NCBI GenBank assembly: GCA_025677815.1
Contig: JAIXMP010000012.1
Coordinates: 930,001 to 994,000 of the forward strand
From: Phascolomyces articulosus
Lineage: Eukaryota; Mucoromycota; Mucoromycetes; Mucorales; Lichtheimiaceae
Direction of reading: 5' to 3'
DNA: 64,000 nt
The translations under genes and the position numbers were made by a program. This document shows positions 12,440 through 23,711 of this stretch, piece after piece; position 1 is the stretch's first letter; every line of letters begins with the position of its first letter. The notes under the pieces were generated by a model that was not told the origin of the DNA, searched no databases, and saw only the letters and a list, made by a program, of their open reading frames with translations.

Positions 12440-14392
12440 TTACTGAGCAGCCTCTACCATGGGTTGTTGAATTGCTTCTACACCTTCCACTGGTTCAATA
12501 GGTGGTTGTTGAATAGGTTCAGCTGCTGGTAAGTTCATGGCGGATCTAAAGCCACGGATTTTTTGACATTCTTCTCGTAAGTTATCAGCCTTTGGAGAAT
12601 CCCATTCACCTGTAGCGACAAAGACACGTGCATAACGAAGGCATAATTCTTCTCTAAAGTTACTATATAATTTTCGATTGTATTGTCGCTATTTGTAATC
12701 ATTTTTATATTCATTTTAGTATACAAGGATTTAAAAATAATTTCATTTCTTTTTTTATCTTTTTTTCCCTAAAGGTGGGCTCATATGATCCGAACAAAAA
12801 GCTTAAAAAAAGACGTTACATACCTCTTTCCGCCGTGTGGCCTCTGGGTATTCGTGTGTTTGATGGATGAGAAAATCATTGGGAAGGACCCAATAATCAA
12901 TGCCAGATAAGAAGATTTCATAGAGACATGCTGCTTTGTTTGCACCGTAACCAATAAACCGTTCATCACACCAAGGAGATCCATCTTTTTTATAAATAAT
13001 ATATGGTTCATAGGAGAAATTGTAATCGGTGACCTTGTAGAGTTCCGAAGATTCGTACCACTTTGTATAATTAGTTGATCCATGCCCTTTAAGCCAGGAT
13101 TTGTGGAACATGTCCAATTTGCCTGCATCTACTTGATCCAACAAGACCTCTTTGTTGGTAGGGAATGTATGCCAATCCAATCCATCATCTCCAATTACAT
13201 ATTCAAAGGCAGGAACAACCAGCGCAGTGGTACCAGAAGCCAACATATCCATGATTTGAGGATCGTTTCGAATACGTTGACGGAAATTAGTGCATAAATG
13301 AAAATCAACGTCCAGCATCATGATGTAATCCGTACGTGAAAAGAATTTGGCCACATTACGCCAAAGATTGAATTGACGATCGAAATTATCCAAGACTAAG
13401 TGTATATCCACATATTTTTGCATATCAGGATTACCTTGATATGTAGATTCTAATTCTGCCAAGACTTCATCCTTTGTTTCATCATCGTTAACATGAATTG
13501 CTGCTGAAATGGGTCCTATAGAGTTTAAGATAAATTGCATAAGCAACACGGTGATGTGTGAATTTAAAATTTTCAAGGCCCAAAATTTTTCGCCATCTTT
13601 TCCCATGCAAGAAGAGATTTGTGTTTATCGAGTATAGTGTCGTTTTTTTTTGCGGAATAATATTGGAAATTGCAGGAAAAATCATTTTTCCTTTTAAAAA
13701 AATAGTTTACCTTGATAATGGGTTGCTAATCGACTTAATACCTTGAAACGATTTCTAGTGACTAAGGTAGCCATCGTGATATCATTATTTTCAAAAGATT
13801 CAGTTGCTTGTCTGAAAAAGGGTTGAAGGTTCACAGGACTCATTGCGTCGGAAAAGATTTTCGAGAAGACATAGCTTTCCGACATTTGTTGCGTTGTAGC
13901 ACCTAAAAAAAATGCAAGACATAATTAGATTTTTTTTTAAAAGACCACATCACACATAGTGCAATCAGCTGCAGAAGTAATGATAGATAGCAAAGCCATC
14001 CAAATAATAATAATAGTAATCCAGATCCAAAATAGATAGATACCTTGATTATCATACGTAAAAACAACATCTTTTCCTTGGCTTTGTTGTGATGATATCG
14101 GTTGTTTAGTAACTGCTGCAAAGGAGTGAGGCGGCGGTGGTGGTGATTGTGGTGATTGTGGCGGAGACTGAGGTTGTGGTTGGGATGGTGAATCACTGTT
14201 TTCGACATGAGGGGTAACAAGTTCATCTCCATCCGCTCGTGGAAAGATTGCTGTGTCTTGAGTTAAAATGGAATGATCGTTACCATGAGAAGAATAAAAA
14301 TGGTTGGCAGTAAGGACTAAGGATACCACTGTATATAATACAAGTAGATATTTGGCACCTCTTGAACATGTAGGAGATACTTCAAGCCTCAT
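12440..14392 (-). CDS. GT49 (LARGE-type) glycosyltransferase
   Basis: Exons (minus) 14392-14044, 13902-13711, 13515-12824 and 12688-12440 give 493 residues. A single hydrophobic segment at about residues 13-30 (KYLLVLYTVVSLVLTANHF) acts as a signal anchor, so the protein is a type II membrane protein, probably in the Golgi. A Pro/Ser/Gln-rich stem follows. The catalytic domain starts at LVTRNRFKVLSRLATHYQG and PISAAIHV, typical of the glycosyl-transferase 49 family, and has a DVD metal-binding motif at residues 249-251 (YIMMLDVDFH). Later family features include PAFEYV, KGHGSTNYTKW and ERFIGYGANKAACLYE. The last exon was found from RQYNRKLYSNFREELCLRYA, which continues the family pattern. In animals this family (LARGE, B4GAT1) builds the glucuronate-containing matriglycan of dystroglycan; the fungal substrate is unknown. 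An in-frame open stretch inside intron 2 (13516-13606) is treated as intron because the family joins HYQG directly to PISAA. Confidence 0.88.
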
Positions 14393-16540
14393 TGATTCAA
14401 TAATAGATATATAAAGTATATTATATTAGAATAAAACAATGCAGATTTTTTTTTGATATGTTAAAGAAAAAGGTAAAAAGTAAGAAAAAGAAAAAGAAAA
14501 AATGGAAAAAGAGAAGAAAAAAAATAGAGACAAGTGATCGAGAATCGAATAGAGAAGTCGACTGCTACAGAAAAAAAGAACACAAGAAAAAAAAAGCGGA
14601 CTTGTGAACTGACTGACTTTATCCCATAAACGTCGATCCTAGTTGTTGGATATGGTATGGATTACTTTTTTTCATTATATAACTTATGTTGCTTTGCTGT
14701 CTTATAAATGAAAAGCAAAGCACCTTTTTTTAAAATAGTTAAAATATTTATATATATATATACAACATCATTATAATCAACATCACCTCAAGTGAATAGT
14801 TGATATCGACTACAAATGGGCTTGTATCAAAAAAGGGTAAAAATAACCTTTTTAAAGCTATTTATTTTGGAGTAGTTTATCAAATAGAGAATCAGGTCCG
14901 AGACACAGACACACACTTATAAGAGCATACAAGAGAGAGAGAATGCCTTATATTATTTGTTTAATAAGTTTTAGTTAGTCTAAAATCCCCGATGGTAATA
15001 TTTTTAGTGCCTTTTTTTGGATCATTATGAAATTGACTGGTCTAGGTTCATTTATATAATAAATTTCATTTATAAAATTATTATTACTTCAGGCACAACT
15101 CACTATTTTATTTTTTTGTATCTATATATAAATCTTTAGCAATGAAGGTTTATTCATTTCTCCAGAAAAAACAACAACAGCTTTAGGCTCGTTATCATCC
15201 ATACATCCTTTGTAGCAGGCATATGCGTATAAATAGTATGAGACAAAGTGGCCAAAAAAAGGGAATATTTAATATATTTAAAAACCAAATGTTTTACACA
15301 AAATGAAGTGTCGTTACCTATGATTATCCCTATCTTTGGTTGACAAAACGTGGCCCATAAAAAAAACAGGATCCACGCTTTAGTTTTTGTTATATAATAA
15401 ACTATGTGCATCACACTATTAGAATTTAAGTGTTGCAAAAAAGAAAAATTGTCCATTGTTTCCTTATATTAAATACGATGCATCTTTTTTATACTATAAT
15501 AAAAAATGTAAAAAAGGAACGTGCCAAATTACTGTTCATAGCCTATTACGTTGGAATGGGATGAAGAGAGTTGAGAAAAAAAAAAGCTTATTCATTAAGT
15601 ACTAGCTAAGGAACGATGAGGTATCTCGTATCTCATATTATATAGTATTTATCGAAAGAAAGAAAAATAATCTATTTAAAAATATAATCAAAAGGTTGGA
15701 TAGTATCCGATTGTTCGTTCTTAGATGTAGAAATTCTTCTAATTATTCCCATTTGGTAATAAATATGTCTGGTTTTTTTTTATCATGTTAATCAACAGTC
15801 GACAATCTTCATTCACGTTTTACGATAAGCGATCTTAACTCGTTGTTGAATTCCGGGTATTTGCCCAGAAAAAATCAATCAACCGTCCGCTGAAGAATGC
15901 TTTACTTCATAAAGCATAATTGTTGCTTGGTCTATAGTGGATATATATGATAACATACGTACTCTCTCAATAATATTTCGACCTGTCAATTATGTAAGTA
16001 TAAAAATATACTACCATTACAAAGTATATGTAAGAATATTACTATTCAACTCATTGTTTTTTCATAACTACGCATATATAAATATATTGTATTAAATAAT
16101 AAAAAAGAGATCTATTATATTTTAATAATAATAGTAATACATTTGATTGTCATTGACAACAATCTGAAGAGTAGAAAAATATCCCAACCCTGAATTTTTA
16201 TTTCAATTCTTTAGTTAAAATTCCCACTTTTCACTTGTATTACCATCACCAATAAAATTTTGAAGAAAATTTCACTTTTTATGTAACTACATATGTTTTT
16301 AATCTTTTTTTAGAAACAAAGCACTCTTAAAATAAGGTTAGATTAAGCCAAACCGCTTTTAGATAAGCGCAACTTTTTTTTTTAAAAAAAACATGAATCC
16401 ACTTTTTTTTATAATAAAAAAAAGAACAACTGTCAAAAATAATAATAATAGGATGATGATGATAAAATTACAAAAGATATGGATGGTGAGATGAGGAGAT
16501 ATCTATAATATATATATATAATTCTATATAATATGAATAA
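14393..16540. other. Intergenic, no supported gene
   Basis: The first 250 bases upstream of the glycosyltransferase start contain long purine runs on the plus strand, so pyrimidine tracts in the sense of that gene, as often seen in fungal promoters. The rest is AT-rich. A 100-residue minus-strand open frame at 15154-15456 has no recognisable feature. A T10-A8 palindrome lies at 16374-16391. Confidence 0.6.
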
Positions 16541-17281
16541 CTATTGGGTTTTCTTTTCTTCTTTTACAGTTTGATGAGCAACATGAGGGACCACGCGCTT
16601 ATCTTGTTTCAATACAAGGGGTTCAATATATTCATCAAAGATTTTATCCACTGCAGTCTCAACCGGGTGATCGAATATATAAGGAAGGAATGGTACAATA
16701 CCCAAACCTAACATGGTGGGACCCCAGCTCTTGATTTTGTTATTTTTGACATTGGCAAAAATGGTCTTTGCACTGTATTTGACAATGGAGTGAATCGTCA
16801 GCATGGGAAATGCCATACTTGCCAACGATTGGAAAACACCACGTTTTACTACCATGGTCGCTACAATAGCATTGTCCTAATAATGAAATCAACATGAGTT
16901 ACTTTTTTTAATGATTCATGATACATACTCCCATGAGCCATCTCCCAACTTTAGATCTCTATTATTATTTACCTTGCCAGCTTGAACAGCTTTATAGCCT
17001 TCATATGCTACATCTAAACCGAGATAAGCCCAACTAATACCATAAGCTGCTTTGACGACAAGAGGCGAAACAATAGGACGAAAAGCTTCGCCCACATCAC
17101 TTGTATAAGCTAAATATCTTGAAGAGGCAGTGATGGCTGTACGTAATCGAGCACCATAAGCAAGATAACGAGCATTGGTATCGATAGAATCAATATCACC
17201 ATGTTGGATTTGAGTTGACAAATCTTCATTTTGATGTTGATGTTTTTGTGGTTGTTCTTGTTCTGCAGTAGTCTTACTCAT
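16541..17281 (-). CDS. Mitochondrial fission process protein MTP18
   Basis: Two exons (minus), 17281-16973 and 16876-16541, encode 214 residues. The family pattern is clear: RYLAYGARLRTAITASSRYL, YTSDVGEAFRPIVSPLVVKA, AYGISWAYLGLDVAYEGYKA, then RGVFQSLASMAFPMLTIHS, KYSAKTIF, WGPTMLGLGIVPFLPYIFDH and PVETAVDK. In animals MTP18/MTFP1 is an inner-membrane protein that promotes mitochondrial fission; fungal homologues are less studied. The start is the first ATG of an open frame, in a hydrophilic Gln-rich leader. The splice junction is the uncertain part: the donor AAG|GTAAAT gives a normal 96-base intron, but the frame stays open past it (LGDGSWEY) to a weaker donor that would leave a 48-base intron and add 17 residues, also in frame. 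Confidence 0.9.
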
Positions 17282-17785
17282 TGTTTTTGCTTTTTTTTTC
17301 TATAATATAATCTATGCAAACAATAATCTGCTAACAAAAAAAAAAAAAGAGCACCACCCCTTTTTTCCTTTATTTGGAATCCTTTATGAGAAAAAATGGT
17401 CACGTACTTGCATAGTTATCAATTACGGCATCAATTTTATCGGTTGTTACATTTTTGCGAAAACCTTCACATGGAATTTTTCGGTTGAGCTGTTTGTCCG
17501 ATTGGTGGATCGGTTATAATTTCTTTACGAAACAATCCGTCAGTTTCTGGATTATGACGCATAAACGGTCTCTTCCCTACTTCTTGGTGTTAGATAAGAT
17601 TCGCCAAGTATCAGAATAAAGGAGATAGAAATATTTAATTTTAATCAATTACAATATATGTATGTTTTGTTTTTTTATAAGCAAAATTAAAAGATCATTA
17701 AAAGGGCATAAAACAACTTTCGATATTTTTCTCCTAATCTACGTTGTGTTTCACGGTACACTGGCAGGGGATTCCATTACAATCT
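17282..17785. other. Intergenic, promoter side of MTP18
   Basis: No gene is seen. Directly upstream of the MTP18 start (plus-strand 17285-17350) are T-rich and A-rich runs. The rest has no recognisable element. Confidence 0.5.
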
Positions 17786-19575
17786 TCAAAATACAATTCG
17801 AAAAGGTGAATCTCTATTGCATTTCTTGTCCTCAAGTTCTTTGATACCAACATCCGTCACTGAACGATAACATCCAATGAACAAAATTTCCAACGATTGG
17901 TATCTACAAGAGCAATCAACACTTTATCATCCACGGAAGAATGAAATCCACAATGATCCAAATATCGAATATGAACAACTCGTTGAATCACAGTTTCAAT
18001 GAAATGGAGCCATCCATTTTGGGTGATAGAAGTATTATTGAATTTCAAAACTTCTTTTTCTTCGTTCATCAAAAAGGGTCACTGATGACAATGCTTTAAA
18101 ACTCGAAAAGACTTGAAGCAATTGATTTGAGAATGAGAAACCAGATATAGTCAACTCGTGTATTTTATCAAGCCCAACTTAAGTGATGGAATTCTTGGGC
18201 AAGAAAGAAAGGAGCTTTTGAATTAATGACATCCCTTTCATAATCATCACTATCATCAATCCAAAGATGTAAAATTTGGAGGTGTTTCATTTTACCAAGA
18301 GGGATCATATTGTGGTCGTTGTCAACAAATTCTTTAGTGTAAAGCGTTAGACTGAGGCTTTTTAAACCAGCACTATTGTTGTCCAAAAACCGACATAAGG
18401 CAGATTTTTCAATGGATTGACAGCTCATCTTTAGTTTACGAAGACGAGGTAAAGTGATGGAATCAAGGTCAGGCCAACATCCAAAATTAGCTGTACTGGG
18501 TGGTGATTGAATTAATTGGCCAATAACGAGTGTGGTCGATGTATCTTTTGTCCTGTTTAACTTAGATACAAAGTTGACATAAGGACCGAGCCTTTCTCGG
18601 TTGTCAAGTTGTAATAAGAGTTGTTGCTAGGTAAAGAGTAGTCATATTGTTTTGATTTGTACCACAATGATATTGCGCCATGGTATCTATATCCTCTGTT
18701 GATACTTTTTCAAGATAGGCTTGGTCGATGGAAAAAGAAAGATGACAATCAAAACGGTAAAGGGATGGACGTAAATTTATCAACGTGCCGTAATTAAAAT
18801 AATCACTCCCTCTACAGTGTTTTCGAGAAACACCAATTTGTAATATATGTATATTCGGACAATGGTTTAAACATACTCAAATCTTTGGTGATTTATGTTG
18901 AAATCAGCATAATTGAGTGACAGCTGAACAAGGTTAGGCAGTAACCGTGGAAGTATATTTGTTCTTCAATATTCCAACGATTGTTGCTATGGAAAGGAGT
19001 AAGTGTTGTAGCTAATATTTTCAATTCTGAAAGAGGTGCACGAGCAATCGAAGCTTCTGGTATACGTGTAGTAGCAAAGTTGTACAAACTAAGGACATGG
19101 AGGTTATCAGCGAGCACATTCAATAGATAAATACTGTTCTCTTGGATAATATTGAGAATAACTTCAGAACCACCAGGAACAAATATGGTTCAAACATTGT
19201 AAAAATAGATGATGAATTAATAACAAAAATAGACCTATCCTATAAATGGATATGTATTAAAGCAAGCAGTGTGGGGATAAGGTTTCAGAAGAAGAAGAAA
19301 AACAAAAATCAGTACGTGCTTAACTATATAATCATACAACCATGACTCTCGAGTATCGCAAGACTACGACTCATGATTATATAAGACATTTGTACCGTTT
19401 GTACATGGGGATCAAGACATTGAAAAAAATGAACACTCTTCTTGACCTTGTAAAAATCAATATCTTCCCATAAAGACTTTGTTAGTAATGGCACCTTATT
19501 GAACCATTCATGAGATACACACGTGGCTTCAAGACAGTCCCTTTGTGTGATTTTTGAAGACAGCAGTATGAATTT
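17786..19575 (-). pseudogene. Broken F-box/LRR protein gene
   Basis: Reading the minus strand from about 19570, an F-box-like start is visible (PKFILLSSKITQRDCLEATC then VSHEWFNKVPLLTKSLWED), followed by leucine-rich-repeat-like pieces in different frames: NVLADNLHVLSLYNFATTRI at 19123-19060, SALCRFLDNNSAGLKSLSL at about 18400, MKHLQILHLWIDDSDDYE near 18290, and VIQRVVHIRYLDHCGFHS near 17970. The end, RSVTDVGIKELEDKKCNRDS, reaches a stop at 17786-17788 only after another frameshift. No ATG precedes the F-box in frame, and several stops interrupt the body, so the gene is dead. Its layout matches the intact F-box gene at 21819-23711, so the two are probably old paralogues in opposite orientation. 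Confidence 0.75.
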
Positions 19576-19862
19576 TGGAAAGGAAACAAATCAATGATTG
19601 TTTTAGTTATAAAATAGAAAGTACAGAAAAAGAAAAAAGGGAAAAGCTGTAAATGACGATAATTCTGAAATGTATTAAAAATGGAATTTGAACCTTACAT
19701 GATCTAGACGCAAACACACCATCAAAGAAAGGGATGATTCCCCTACAAACTAAACCACTTTACACCCCTATAATATATATATATATATATTTGTTAAAAA
19801 AAAAACTAGAAGTAATCAAATATATATATAAAAAAAACCAAAACACTATAATAGAAGGAATT

Positions 19863-21660
19863 ATGTGTAACAAACAAATACAACTAACCATTTTTAACAT
19901 TACAGGTCTACGCAAACAGGCTATTGATTCGTTTGTTCCATTCACCCCGAACTCGGATATTGTGTTTCTAGTGGAAACTTGGTTACTACCACCAAACAGG
20001 TATTATACTTCATGGATGCAACACCATGTTCATGGAATAAGATCGACTACATTACAACCCCGTGGAAGATTGGGTATCTCTCTTTTTAAAATACCTCTTG
20101 CCCTTATAATGTTCATTATATACCAAATAATTCATCCCCTTACTCCTTATATTATTTATCTTGTATAGTAACCAACACTCTCATTCATTGTGTTTACTTC
20201 ACCCCGGAAAAATATCGGATGCCTTTGCTCTAGAGGTTTTAGAATCTTTACCCATCCACCTACCCAATACTAACAATATAATTATATGTGGAGACTTTAA
20301 TGCGAGGTAAGGAAACTGCAGCAGGTGATAGTAGATGCAACGCCAGAGGTAGAACTCTTTTACAGTGGATAAACAGTAATACACTTGCCTTATGGGATAA
20401 GGAATTATTATATGGTCAACCAACCATCTTATGCAATACAGGTCATAGCATTATTGTTTTGTTTTTCAGCACTCATCAACTGAATAACGTAAAAATGAGC
20501 ATCACAAATGGAAAAATCCTTTGGATCGAACCACAAGACAGTTCATCTAAGTTATAACGTGGATGATAATACCCCAGCTAATTCAACACAACAGCTTCCA
20601 CCAAGACGACGATTATGGAAATTAAACAAAATAAAAGACCCTGAAATAAGACGAAAGTATAAAGAGGAAACTGAAGACTTCTACCAAAGCATCAACATCA
20701 AAACTTCTCAATCAGAAATTACCTCTTTTCTTCACAGCTTCACATCTCAAATGTATGAATTACTATATCATACAATGGACCAGACCCTTGGCAGCACAAT
20801 AGATGAGTTTAAACAAAAGTCTGATTTTTGGACTAGTGAGTTACAAAGGTTAGCCGATCATCGTGAATTCTGCTATTTAAATTAGAGAACGGCATATGGG
20901 ATGAACAAACTACATTGGTGGTTGTAATTTCAAAAAGCAAAAGCGCAAGTTATTCGTGGTATCAACAAACGCGATAGGGAGACCTGGAAACGATTCTGTA
21001 CCCAAATTGAAAACAACGACTATAATAAAACCACTCAGCCATTAAAAAGATACGAAGAAACAGGACCGCCAACCCAGCCTATAGTCACCCGAATGGACCA
21101 GTGTCCGCGGTTAAATCCATGATAGATCATTTAAAAACAGTATCTGATGGACATTTAATACCTCTGTCACTACAGCATTCAACTTCTTCTCTCGAACCAC
21201 AATTGCTAGCCATGAATTCTCAACAAGAAATACAACCGACCTGTCCATCGTCCTCTTCTCATACAAATACCACCACAATAATAGCAACAGCAAAAGCGCC
21301 AGAACTTCCAATTACAATTGAAACAGTAGCCCACTAAAAAGTTACCCAGAAGAGATCATATTAGAAGTGAAATGCTAAAACCCATCAGTTCATCCTTAGC
21401 ATCACTTCTTCACCAACTCTTCTTCCAACTTTATCCTCTCATAATCCATTATCTATCCCATGTAATATTTATATAAAAAAAACTATTAGGATACCCAATC
21501 CCCCGTTCCTTATTTATGACAAGCTTTATGTTTCCCATTAGCAATTGTAGTAGCATATGAACCCTTACTTTAATTTTTGTACTCCTTTCTTCTTCTCTTT
21601 ATCTTTTCCCTGTGTCCTGACAGGGTTTTTTCTAAACTTTATGCTTTTATGATCTGTCTT
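19863..21660 (+). mobile_element. LINE-type retrotransposon relic (endonuclease part)
   Basis: The frame from 19863 reads IFNITGLRKQAIDSFVPF, then SDIVFLVETWLLPPNRY and RGRLGISLF, which matches the N-terminal part of the exonuclease/endonuclease/phosphatase domain of non-LTR elements. After a frameshift, IICGDFNAR near 20277-20310 gives the conserved GDFNAR block, and TRLLQW-like and LALWDKELLYGQPT segments follow in another frame. At 20508-20885 there is the charged linker that separates endonuclease from reverse transcriptase (RRRLWKLNKIKDPEIRRKY). Near 21355-21430 SEMLKPISSSLASLLHQLFF resembles the start of the reverse transcriptase domain, and RVFSKLYAFMI near 21625 may be a further piece. 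The catalytic YxDD block and the rest are absent. It is a 3'-truncated, frame-broken copy. Confidence 0.75.
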
Positions 21661-21818
21661 GAACAAATATGTCCGACCGGACGCTGTGTTCATTGTACCA
21701 CACAAGTTTTCTTTTTTTTTTTTTTAATCAACTTGAGAAAGAAGTCCTTTCTTCGTGGCTGTGCCTTTTGCTACTTTATTTTACTCATTGGTTTTCACAA
21801 ATAATAATAATAATAATA

Positions 21819-23711
21819 ATGCGAGATTTTACCCACCTATTGCCTCCAGAAATCGTTTCTCATGTTTTACTGTACCTCGATCAAAAAGACAGTATCGAAT
21901 GTATGACTGTATGCCATCGCTGGTTTGAATTATTCCCGAAATACACCACTCCTATTTGGAATCAGTTGAATATTAACAATAAATCGTGGAGGTATCCTAA
22001 TCATGCCATGTTACTTTGCTTAGGATCTCATGTCAAAACTGTGTCTATTAAATTTCTATATACTTGGCCAATATTACAACAACTTGCGCGTCTAAACTGT
22101 GGTATACAATCTCTTAGTAAGTTTAAAATGAGTTGTTGCTTGGAAAACAGGGAAAACAAGTAATTAACTATTTTTTTTTTGCTTCTATTTGGGGATGGGG
22201 GTATTTTACATCTTTACATAGAGATGGTTCATTATGACTTTCGTTATTACGATATGGATAAATGGCCTGCTACGCTTGGGTTGTTTGCAAACACATTGAC
22301 TGAATTAGTTATCGATTATCAGCAGTATGATATTTCTTTGACGATGTTATTAGATACTTTACCAGCATTGACACACCTTACAGTCGAACTTGTTAATACC
22401 ACGTCTACATCTTTGATTGTCGAATCATCCAGCAACAACAGCACTGTTAATAGCCACAGCAGCAACATTGTCTATTTGTGCCTGGATAGTCTATTCAAAT
22501 TCAACGTCCGAATTCATCCTGTGCTGCGGCGTTGTCCACAACTCAAATTCCTGTTGATTTCGAATTTTAATAAAAAATCAGATCATCAGCAGCATACACT
22601 ATCATTACCTGAAATTCAAACAACTCTTGATACATGTCCACATTTACAATATATCTCTACACGTCAGATCAACGTAGAATACCTTGCACAGGCCAAAAAA
22701 TTGGAGAAAAGATGGATCAAGTTGTCAAAAGAAAACATCATCACTCCATCTAGTCATAGTGACAACAATGATATCAACCATATCACCATAGGAACAGCTA
22801 GTCAAGGAATGGAAAACAGAAATAAGGCCAAAAATAACATTGTTCACCAAGTCAACAGAGGATTATGCGAATTTGAATTTACTGGCGATATCCAACAAGC
22901 ACATATGACTTCCATCCTAACACAATCTCAGCAAACACTGGAACACCTTCATTTTTCTTTTGTAGATGCAGAACAAATTACTCATTATTTGTTGAAACAC
23001 GAGCATTTCCCACAGCTAAAATCAATAGAACTTACATCGCTTTACAATTTGACGGAAAATATAAAATGGATATACAATGATATGTTTCATTTACATTATC
23101 GACAAATCGAACATCTCTATTTAGATCTCAATGGTATAGAGTTACAGAACGATAGGAATTCAACGTTACAAGAATTACTGGATCATTTAGTGGAGGCAGC
23201 CAGTCAAATGAGCAAGTTACGTTACCTGATACTCGATTTTGAATATGATTGTTATGTAGAATGCAATAATTTGGATTTGTTGGTTACTACAACACGCAAC
23301 AACAACAACAATGACCTTCGATTTGTTATTTTAATCAATATACCGATTTCAGACAAAGAGTTATTAGCGTTGGGACATCTTCCACAATTACGTTCATTGC
23401 AGTTATGGGGATGTGATACACATCGTCAATTGACAGAAGAAGGGTTTATTGCTTTTGCAAACGTGCTTATCAACAAAAAGACTAATAGTAAAATCAAGTA
23501 TATGGGATTGCATTGTGACGATCAAGGCAAGGTCACAGATATGGTGCTTGGACATTTGGTTCGTATTGAAAGCTTGAAAACACTTCGTATTGCGAATAAC
23601 AACGATATTACGGATGACGGTGTCAACTTGTTTGGAAAAAAGAAAAAACTCGAGTTAAACGCATGTCAATCGGTCTCACCAGATAACTCAAATGCAATCT
23701 TTTTAAAGTAA
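21819..23711 (+). CDS. F-box/leucine-rich repeat protein
   Basis: Two exons, 21819-22116 and 22222-23711, join in frame to 595 residues. The N-terminus is a canonical F-box (LLPPEIVSHVLLYLDQKDSI then ECMTVCHRWFELFP), the segment that binds Skp1 in SCF ubiquitin ligases. The rest is a long series of degenerate leucine-rich repeats (for example LTELVIDYQQYDISLTML, LSALTHL-like blocks, LRSLQLWGCDTHRQLTEEG, SLKTLRIANNNDITDDG), which normally select the substrate. The ATG at 21819 is chosen because the F-box follows at once and the upstream open frame is low-complexity. The 105-base intron lies between F-box and repeats. Such F-box/LRR genes are multi-copy in Mucorales and no specific substrate can be inferred. 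A broken relative lies upstream on the other strand, with the LINE relic in between. Confidence 0.85.

Noticed and set aside
13516..13606. In-frame N-terminal extension of glycosyltransferase exon 3
   Set aside because: Family alignment joins HYQG to PISAAIHV directly, and a good acceptor sits at that point, so this stretch is intron.
15154..15456. 100-residue minus-strand open frame
   Set aside because: No motif, no splice partners, hydrophobic composition as expected from AT-rich DNA.
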